From positions 5,215,457 through 5,279,456 of the forward strand of contig NZ_CP037952.1 in assembly GCF_004358345.1 (NCBI RefSeq): a stretch of 64,000 nucleotides of DNA. Reading direction: 5' to 3'. Positions 57,769 through 64,000 of this stretch are shown piece after piece. Within the stretch, counting starts at the first letter, position 1. Each line of letters opens with the position of its first letter. This stretch comes from Parashewanella spongiae. Its GTDB lineage: Bacteria > Pseudomonadota > Gammaproteobacteria > Enterobacterales > Shewanellaceae. The notes under the pieces were generated by a model, which was not told the DNA's origin, searched no databases, and saw only the letters and a list, made by a program, of their open reading frames with translations. Both the position numbers and the translations under genes were made by a program.

Positions 57769-58203
57769 TTATCTTTTGCTTTTCGAAACAGGCATGTTTG
57801 CTGCCTGCCACTCACCCATACCACCTTTCAAGTTATGCACATTTTCAAAACCTTGCGTAACTAAAAGCTGAGCAGCTTGAGACGAGGTCATGCCAGCCTT
57901 ACATACTAATATAATGGGACTGCTTTTAAGCTTTTCAAGGGCTGGTGCCTGATTATTTTTAATTTCGGATAATGGGACATTCAGCGCATCGACAATATGA
58001 CCTTTTCGGAATTCATCCTTCGAACGCACATCAATGACTTTGGCATCTTCACGATTGATCAATGTTGTTAGTTCTTGAGCGTTAACATTTTTATACTTTA
58101 GGGTCGCCGTTTTGATCATTGAGAAGATCACTCCAAAAAACAAACCCACCCAGGCTAAGCACAAAATGGGGTTAGCTTGAAAAAACTCAATATATTGTTG
58201 CAT
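57769..58203 (-). CDS. yibN: Rhodanese-domain membrane protein (YibN type)
   Basis: One membrane segment (about residues 15-31) is followed by a rhodanese domain with the active-site loop CKAGMTSS (Cys near 104). It could transfer sulfur, or only bind it; the physiological partner is unknown. The neighbourhood yibN, secB, gpsA is conserved in gammaproteobacteria. Confidence 0.88.
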   Translation of the reverse strand: MQQYIEFFQANPILCLAWVGLFFGVIFSMIKTATLKYKNVNAQELTTLINREDAKVIDVRSKDEFRKGHIVDALNVPLSEIKNNQAPALEKLKSSPIILVCKAGMTSSQAAQLLVTQGFENVHNLKGGMGEWQAANMPVSKSKR

Positions 58204-58284
58204 CCGGAAATTTCACTATTCAATTTAAAAATATAATTGAGAGTATACCGATAGTTGGCTGATAGTTCACTGAGATTTGAGTAA

Positions 58285-58838
58285 TACCGATTACAGTAAT
58301 TAAATGCTCAACTCAGAGCTATGTATGTGCTCAAAGTGCAATCGAAATTGATGAAGACATAATTGTTCTACGTCAAGACAATTTTGAGAAGTAATTTGAG
58401 CACATACAAGCTCCCAAAGGGCAAGGCTAAAGGGTTCCATTACTGCGTTACAAGCATTTGAATTATCCCGACAAAAGCACGAATTGCGTTGAACCTAAAA
58501 AAATCAGTTGAACGCTGAGTATACGAGTAACTGTTTGAGCAATACGATGATTTTATTATCATGTTTTTCATCCAATGAGTGAAATGCTCTACGCTCACAA
58601 GCTTGCTAAAATGACTGCTATCTGCGTTGTAACTTTTGCAAGTAGAATAACTACTTGCTGCAAGCTACGCCTTACTATCAGCCATTTTTTCTACGCTTGA
58701 GAACGCAGTCAACTGATGTTTCTAGGTTGAACGCCAGCTTTGTATGGCGGCCGTAGGGAATATAGTATTTCTAGCTTGTGCCTTGCACTGAAACCCTATA
58801 GCTCTTGCTGAGTGAGAGATTAATTACTGTAATTGGTA
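58285..58838 (-). mobile_element. MITE family B, copy B3, interrupted by C5
   Basis: The ends (TACCGATTACAGTAATTAA and complement) are flanked by TAA at 58282-58284 and 58839-58841. Its orientation is opposite to B1 and B2. It lacks the hairpin module. A complete family C element (58494-58726) is inserted in its middle. Confidence 0.85.
58494..58726 (+). mobile_element. MITE family C, copy C5, nested in B3
   Basis: This 233-bp element has TTGAA duplicated at 58489-58493 and 58727-58731. Copy B2 shows the empty site. The insertion is therefore younger than B3. Confidence 0.9.
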
Positions 58839-59012
58839 TAATATCGAAAAGGTCGTGATCACGCATTTTAATCCACTGACTTTTGCCAAAGTTGCATATC
58901 GAGTACACTTCTAACATTCTCACATTATACCTTTGTTACTTTGCCTTGTTTTTAATTTCTACACAGGTGGCAAAGGTATGATTTCTTTTTTTTTATTTTT
59001 TAAGGTAACACC

Positions 59013-60545
59013 ATGACAACTTCTAAACGCCCGTTGGCATTATTAATTTTAGATGGATGGGGCAATCGAGAAGATACCCACATGAATGCCATTTATCATG
59101 CAAAAACGCCTGTTTTGGATAATCTTTACGCTCAATATCCAACCAGCCTCATTTCAGGTTCGGGCACGGATGTTGGTCTACCCTACGGCCAAATGGGTAA
59201 CTCTGAAGTTGGCCACATCAATTTAGGCTCAGGACGCATTGTCTATCAAGAACTCACTCGCATTAGTAAGGCCATTGAAGATAAAGAGTTTAATCAAAAC
59301 CAGTCATTGGTGACAGCGATTGACAACGCCATTGCTGCCAACGGTGCCGTGCATATCATGGGATTATTATCTGCAGGCGGGGTGCACAGTCACGAAGAAC
59401 ACATTGAAGCCATGTGTAAAATGGCCGTTGAACGAGGCGCTAAGCAAATTTATTTGCACGCTTTTTTAGACGGCAGAGACACGCCACCTCGCAGTGCAAT
59501 GGACAGCTTAGTACATTTTAACGCACTGTTTGAACGCCTTGGTCATGGACGCATTGCTTCAATTATCGGTCGTTACTATGCCATGGATCGTGATAATCGT
59601 TGGGATCGTGTCGATCAAGCTTACCACCTGATCACTCAAGGCCAGTCGGCTCATTGCTATGATAATGCAGCACAAGCATTACAAGCCGCCTATGATCGTG
59701 ATGAAGATGACGAGTTTGTTGCTGCTTCGCGTATTGGTGATGACTATCAGCTCAGTGACAATGATGCACTGATTTTTATGAATTTCCGTGCGGATCGTGC
59801 CCGCCAAATTACCCGCAGTTTTGTCAATGCCGATTTCGATGGCTTTGCTCGCAAAACCACACCTAAAACTCACTTCGTCATGCTCACACAATATGCGACG
59901 GATATTGATGCCAACGTCGCCTTCCCATCAACAGATCTTGCAAATACCTTTGGTGAAGTGCTTCAAAACCGTAACAAAACACAATTACGAATTTCTGAAA
60001 CCGAAAAATATGCCCACGTCACTTTCTTCTTCAATGGTGGCAAAGAGCAACCTTTTGAAGGTGAAGATCGTATTCTCATTCAGTCGCCTGATGTGGCAAC
60101 CTATGATTTACAACCTGAAATGAGTTCTACAGAGCTAACTGACAAATTGGTAGCGGCGATTGAGTCCGGTAAATACGACGCCATTATATGTAATTACCCT
60201 AATGGTGATATGGTCGGTCATACAGGTAATTTTGATGCCGCGGTTAAGGCCTGTGAAGCCGTTGATACTTGTATTGGCCGCGTAGTATCGGCTCTAAAAA
60301 AAGTCGATGGTGAGTGTTTAATCACAGCAGATCATGGCAATGCAGAACAAATGACTGATGAACAAACTGGCCAAGCTCACACCGCACATACCAGTGAATT
60401 AGTACCGCTTACTTATGTGGGCCGCAAAGGAAAAATTCAAGAAGGAGGTCGCCTAAGTGATTTGGCACCGACTATGCTGAACTTAATGGGTGAGTCAATC
60501 CCACAAGAAATGACTGGACAGTCAATAATAACCATTGAAGAATAA
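59013..60545 (+). CDS. gpmI: Phosphoglycerate mutase, cofactor-independent
   Basis: The 510-residue enzyme has the metal and serine site [10 protein letters not shown] ... [10 protein letters not shown] (Ser near 67) and the C-terminal metal ligands [11 protein letters not shown]. It interconverts 3- and 2-phosphoglycerate in glycolysis using manganese. It is followed by a terminator, then envC, ctp and yibQ on the same strand, as in E. coli. Confidence 0.97.
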   Translation: MTTSKRPLALLILDGWGNREDTHMNAIYHAKTPVLDNLYAQYPTSLISGSGTDVGLPYGQMGNSEVGHINLGSGRIVYQELTRISKAIEDKEFNQNQSLVTAIDNAIAANGAVHIMGLLSAGGVHSHEEHIEAMCKMAVERGAKQIYLHAFLDGRDTPPRSAMDSLVHFNALFERLGHGRIASIIGRYYAMDRDNRWDRVDQAYHLITQGQSAHCYDNAAQALQAAYDRDEDDEFVAASRIGDDYQLSDNDALIFMNFRADRARQITRSFVNADFDGFARKTTPKTHFVMLTQYATDIDANVAFPSTDLANTFGEVLQNRNKTQLRISETEKYAHVTFFFNGGKEQPFEGEDRILIQSPDVATYDLQPEMSSTELTDKLVAAIESGKYDAIICNYPNGDMVGHTGNFDAAVKACEAVDTCIGRVVSALKKVDGECLITADHGNAEQMTDEQTGQAHTAHTSELVPLTYVGRKGKIQEGGRLSDLAPTMLNLMGESIPQEMTGQSIITIEE

Positions 60546-60568
60546 GAGTATTTCGTTATTTCAATCAT

Positions 60569-60600
60569 AAATTATGCCACATTATCGCGGCATAATTTTT
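60569..60600 (+). terminator. Terminator after gpmI
   Basis: AAATTATGCC ... GGCATAATTTTT forms a ten-base stem ending in T residues, between gpmI and envC. It may be partial, as envC could be co-transcribed. Confidence 0.75.
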
Positions 60601-60623
60601 AATCTCAGTTTAAAAGGTAGATA

Positions 60624-61808
60624 ATGAAGTTAATCTTAACTCGTCTAAACACAGTCAATAGTAAGGCTATGTGTGATTTTGTAAGGCGATTACTTGTGTT
60701 GATGTTCACCTTCTACCTGTTGCCTTTTTCTACCAGTTTGGCCGAAACCCTCGAAAATCGCCAAACCCAACTCAAAATCATTCAGCAACAAATTGATAAT
60801 AAAAACTCTGATCTCAATCAGACTCGAAAACAACGCCAGAAACTGCTTGTATTACTCAAACAAGATGATCAGGCCATCAGTGATGCTGCTGCTAAAGTGA
60901 ATCGTTCAGAAAAGCGCATTAAAGACTTGAGTGCGAATTTATCCACACTCGCAGACAAACATAAAAAATTAGAACATCTTAAAGACAATCAGCAACGCAC
61001 ACTAGCCAAGCAGCTAGAAAGTGCTTATTTATCTGGAAACCATGATTACGCCAAAATGTTACTGAATCAACAAGATGCATCCAGCATCGAGCGCTTAGTC
61101 ACTTATTATCAGTATCTCAACAAAGCGCGCATTAAAGCCATCGAACAGCTCAAGATTACCCTTAATGAATTAAATGACACCGAGCAAGAGTTACGCGTAC
61201 AGCAATCAGAATTAACCGAAATCGTTGAAAATCAACGTCAACAAGCGAATAAATTGACTAAAGAAAAAACTCAACGCCAACTCACGTTGACGCAATTACA
61301 GCGTACGTTAAGTAGTAAATCCGAACAATTAGAGCAACTACAAATTGAAGAAGCCAGCCTCAAACAAGTTATTCAACAAGCTATCCATGAGGCCAAACAA
61401 TATGATCAATTTGCTGGGCTCGCACGACAGCGTGGTAAGTTAAAGTGGCCCACCAGAGGCGTATTATCAGAAAAATTTGGCGATCTTAGAGGAGGCCAAG
61501 TACGTTGGAAAGGTGTCTTGCTCACTGCTCCAGAGGGGAGAAACATTCAAGCCATTGCGTCAGGAAAGATCATTTATGCTGATTGGCTAAAAGGATTCGG
61601 ATTATTGATTGTAGTTGACCACGGTAAAGGCTATATGAGTTTATATGGCCATGCCCAAGCCTTGCTGAAAACACGAGGAGATCAAGTTTCTCAAGGAGAA
61701 ACACTGGCTCTTGTAGGTCGTTCAGGTGGACAATCAAAAGCTGGCCTATACTTTGAAATACGTCACAAGGGGAAAGCCGTTAATCCCGCGCTATATTGCA
61801 AAGGGTAA
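60624..61808 (+). CDS. envC: Murein hydrolase activator EnvC
   Basis: A signal peptide is followed by a long coiled coil (about residues 45-255) and a C-terminal LytM/M23 domain. The domain is degenerate: the HxH motif of active enzymes is replaced by GLYFEIR, as expected for EnvC. It activates the amidases AmiA and AmiB at the septum in the periplasm, recruited by FtsEX. AAGG precedes the ATG. Its end overlaps the longest frame of the next gene. Confidence 0.9.
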   Translation: MKLILTRLNTVNSKAMCDFVRRLLVLMFTFYLLPFSTSLAETLENRQTQLKIIQQQIDNKNSDLNQTRKQRQKLLVLLKQDDQAISDAAAKVNRSEKRIKDLSANLSTLADKHKKLEHLKDNQQRTLAKQLESAYLSGNHDYAKMLLNQQDASSIERLVTYYQYLNKARIKAIEQLKITLNELNDTEQELRVQQSELTEIVENQRQQANKLTKEKTQRQLTLTQLQRTLSSKSEQLEQLQIEEASLKQVIQQAIHEAKQYDQFAGLARQRGKLKWPTRGVLSEKFGDLRGGQVRWKGVLLTAPEGRNIQAIASGKIIYADWLKGFGLLIVVDHGKGYMSLYGHAQALLKTRGDQVSQGETLALVGRSGGQSKAGLYFEIRHKGKAVNPALYCKG

Positions 61809-61837
61809 AACCTGATCTCCACGTATTAGGAGACAGT

Positions 61838-63013
61838 ATGCGCAAAATATTACGCCACTTTTCACTTTTATTTATCGGTTTAATCATTGGTATTTCGATT
61901 AGCATAGCTAGCCGAGAAAGTACAAATCATGATCCCTACAATTTTCCATTAATGTATGATGTTATCGATAGTGTCGAAAGATTTTACGTTGAACCCATAG
62001 CACGAGAACGCTTAGTCCAAGCCGCCATTCAAGGAATTTTTACTGAACTCGATAGCCATTCAAAATTTTTAACTCCAGAACAATTATCCGATCAACACAC
62101 TCAAACTGCCGGGCAATATAAAGGGTTTGGCTTTGAAGTAGAGCCCTTTCCTAACAAGATTCAAATCACTAATGTATTTCAATCATCACCAGCTGAAAGT
62201 GCTGGGTTAAAAATAGGTGATCAAATTACCCACATTAACGCACTCACGGTGAACGAAAACTATGAAGAGGTGCTTAAGCAAATTCGTAATTCAGCCAGAA
62301 ACGAGCAGCCAATTTTACTCAAGATACTAAAAACATCCAATCACCCCACAGAGATAACACTCACACCAGCGGTAATTCAAATACATTCAGTGAAAGCTCA
62401 ATTATTCAAACAGGATATTGCCTATATTCAGATCAGTAGTTTTCAGGATTCTACATACCTACAAGTCAACTCCGTACTCGCACAGTGGCAAAACAAAGCC
62501 TTAAAAGGCATTATCATTGATCTCAGAAACAATCCCGGAGGCTTATTACAACAAGCCATCAAAGTTGCTGACTTATTCATTGAGAAAGGTACCATAACTT
62601 CAACTACGGGCCGTTTTAGCGGTGCAATCTCTGAGTATAACGCGACACCTCTAAGTATACTTAACGACTTACCCATGTTGATATTAATAGACGAAAATAC
62701 AGCATCCGCAGCCGAAGTACTCGCAGGGGCATTGCAGCAAAATGATCGTGCAATAGTTATGGGGCAAAACAGTTACGGTAAAAACAGCATTCAAAGTTTT
62801 ATCCCAACGATCAACCAGCACACAAGCATCAAGCTCACCGTTGCCAGATACTTAACACCTAACGGTGAAAACATTCACCAAAAAGGTATATCTCCTGATA
62901 TAAAAATAAGCTTACCTACTGGCAAAAAAACCAACAATCACACTATAATCAAAGCCCAACAAGATGATTATGCACTGGATCGTGCCTTAGTTTGGATTAA
63001 GGAGCAAAGTTAA
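61838..63013 (+). CDS. C-terminal processing protease, S41 family
   Basis: The 391-residue periplasmic protease has an N-terminal anchor (about 8-22), a PDZ domain (about 80-165), and the S41 catalytic Ser-Lys pair (ENTASAAEVLAGA, then NSYGKNS). The open frame runs upstream into envC, but AGGAG precedes the ATG at 61838, after the envC stop. It cleaves misfolded or tagged periplasmic proteins, and in other species regulates peptidoglycan hydrolases, which fits its place beside envC. Confidence 0.9.
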   Translation: MRKILRHFSLLFIGLIIGISISIASRESTNHDPYNFPLMYDVIDSVERFYVEPIARERLVQAAIQGIFTELDSHSKFLTPEQLSDQHTQTAGQYKGFGFEVEPFPNKIQITNVFQSSPAESAGLKIGDQITHINALTVNENYEEVLKQIRNSARNEQPILLKILKTSNHPTEITLTPAVIQIHSVKAQLFKQDIAYIQISSFQDSTYLQVNSVLAQWQNKALKGIIIDLRNNPGGLLQQAIKVADLFIEKGTITSTTGRFSGAISEYNATPLSILNDLPMLILIDENTASAAEVLAGALQQNDRAIVMGQNSYGKNSIQSFIPTINQHTSIKLTVARYLTPNGENIHQKGISPDIKISLPTGKKTNNHTIIKAQQDDYALDRALVWIKEQS

Positions 63014-63019
63014 CCATTC

Positions 63020-63760
63020 ATGAAACTCATACGGAACGTGATATTTTTTGTCTTTGTATTGTCGAGTCACAATGCATTTTCGGCTCAAATTGCAATAATT
63101 ATTGATGATGTTGGCTATCAGCAATCTGATAGAAAAGTACTTTCTTTACCATCACAAATAACCTTGTCCATATTACCTTTTACCCCGTTAGCTAATGAAT
63201 TAGCAGATGCCGCTCATCAGAAAGGTCATGAGATAATGCTTCATTTTCCGATGCAATCACTTAATGGCAAACGGCTAGGCTTAGGTGGAATTGATAGCAG
63301 TATGAACAAGCAGCAGATCAATAAAACGATTGAACAAGCCATATTGAGCATTCCTCAGGCAAAAGGACTCAATAATCATATGGGTAGTTTATTAACTCAA
63401 TTAGAATTACCTATGTCATGGGTAATGGAAACACTGAATCGACACAAGCTTTACTTCATTGACAGCAGTACTACGCGCTATACCAGAGCAAGAATTGTCG
63501 CCGATCGCTTTGATGTTCCCAACTTAAAAAGAGAAATTTTTTTAGATAACGATCTCAGCCAGCAAGGACTGGAAAAGCAGTTTAAGCTTCTGTTCACTTC
63601 CGCCAAAAATAAACAAAAAGTTGTCGTAATTGCTCATCCTCATAAACAAACCATCAATTTTCTTAATGCGAATTTGCATCGTTTAACTCAAGAGGGGATT
63701 AAGATTGTCCCTGCATCAACGCTTTTTGAGCCGCAGTTATTAACAAAAAACACTGAATAA
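63020..63760 (+). CDS. yibQ: Divergent polysaccharide deacetylase (YibQ family)
   Basis: A signal peptide (about 1-20, ending AFSA) is followed by a divergent deacetylase fold (AQIAIIIDDVGYQQSDRKVL, HEIMLHFPMQ, GLNNHMGS). The family is thought to be periplasmic and linked to cell-wall or cell-division genes. It starts six bases after the protease stop, so it shares an operon with envC. Confidence 0.85.
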   Translation: MKLIRNVIFFVFVLSSHNAFSAQIAIIIDDVGYQQSDRKVLSLPSQITLSILPFTPLANELADAAHQKGHEIMLHFPMQSLNGKRLGLGGIDSSMNKQQINKTIEQAILSIPQAKGLNNHMGSLLTQLELPMSWVMETLNRHKLYFIDSSTTRYTRARIVADRFDVPNLKREIFLDNDLSQQGLEKQFKLLFTSAKNKQKVVVIAHPHKQTINFLNANLHRLTQEGIKIVPASTLFEPQLLTKNTE

Positions 63761-63763
63761 AAC

Positions 63764-64000
63764 TTAACTGGTCTCGATTTCTAAAGCAGATATCAACCAC
63801 AAAGCTTCTTTATCTGAGTGTCCACAAACATCAGCTGTAGCCTCAAAAAGCCCGCACACAACAGGACGATTATCTTGACCAAAAAGTTTACATAAATTGT
63901 CATCCGATAATTGCACGCAGCGTTCACCGGGCAATTTACCTTTGGGCATGCCAGGTATCGGACTTGAGATAGAAGGTGCGATACAACAGGCCCCACAAGC
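63764..64000 (-). CDS. YkgJ-family cysteine cluster protein, start outside window
   Basis: The frame is open to the right edge. The visible part has the family cysteines: CGACC near the edge, then GKLPGERC, NLCKLFG and RPVVCGLF. Such small proteins hold a zinc or iron-sulfur cluster and have no settled role. It is convergent with yibQ, with only three bases between them. The in-frame ATG at 63949 would skip the first cysteines, so it is not the real start. Confidence 0.85.
   Translation of the reverse strand, partial: ACGACCIAPSISSPIPGMPKGKLPGERCVQLSDDNLCKLFGQDNRPVVCGLFEATADVCGHSDKEALWLISALEIETS

Overview
The window looks like chromosome of an AT-rich marine gammaproteobacterium of the Shewanella/Alteromonadales type. 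The core genes argue for this: rraB, plsC, yegD-type Hsp70, rlmF, mogA, ygiQ, the block yibN-secB-gpsA and the block gpmI-envC-ctpA-yibQ all have gammaproteobacterial sequences and order. I cannot name the species. No rRNA, tRNA or CRISPR array was recognised. Layout: 1-5.5 kb holds a CheC-like protein (cut by the left edge), a diguanylate cyclase, rraB, plsC and a U-box-like orphan protein. 5.5-9.7 kb is a nitric oxide detoxification unit: norR, and a quinol-type NO reductase behind a sigma-54/NorR/FNR-type control region. 10-12.5 kb is an IS110-family element hemmed in by two miniature elements. 12.5-17 kb has orphan genes and yegD. 17-24 kb carries a GMC oxidoreductase operon and two paralogous beta-propeller lipoproteins, each with a CRP-like site upstream. 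24.4-27.9 kb is a zinc uptake cluster lacking an ATPase gene. 28.5-33.5 kb is an RND efflux operon with a TetR regulator and a large palindromic operator. 34-38.4 kb holds ygiQ and mogA. 39.6-42.4 kb is an IS91-type element with a frameshifted integrase and a possible integron remnant. 42.6-56 kb is an accessory stretch of orphan and eukaryote-like genes around rlmF and a flavoprotein. 56-64 kb is conserved core. The most striking content lies in 44.5-55.9 kb. It includes a 1088-residue protein with about 17-18 pentatricopeptide (PPR) motifs and an SMR-like C-terminus, an architecture typical of plant organelles. Next to it is a protein with a zinc finger and two death-domain-like modules. Nearby is a 1108-residue protein with effector-type short helical repeats. 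A U-box-like protein lies at 4.2 kb. Together they suggest host interaction, though no secretion system is visible here. The second theme is a dense set of miniature inverted-repeat elements (MITEs). I distinguish families A (about 314 bp, TA flanks), B (about 310 bp, 3-bp TAA/TTA duplications), C (233 bp) and D (about 262 bp), the last two sharing their ends and 5-bp AT-rich duplications, plus E and F. There are nested insertions, and a tiny hairpin module (core CGACAGTTTTGTATGTCG) that is present or absent inside otherwise matching copies of several families. How the parts work together: NO triggers NorR to switch on norB. The zinc cluster moves zinc across the outer membrane, periplasm and inner membrane, with its ATPase presumably encoded elsewhere. 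The GMC operon looks like a periplasmic electron-transfer dehydrogenase. The right-hand core block covers protein export (secB), phospholipid precursor supply (gpsA), glycolysis (gpmI) and septal peptidoglycan splitting (envC). Many start codons were moved inward from the longest reading frame because ribosome-binding sites, homologue ends or promoters require it; each case is explained in its entry.
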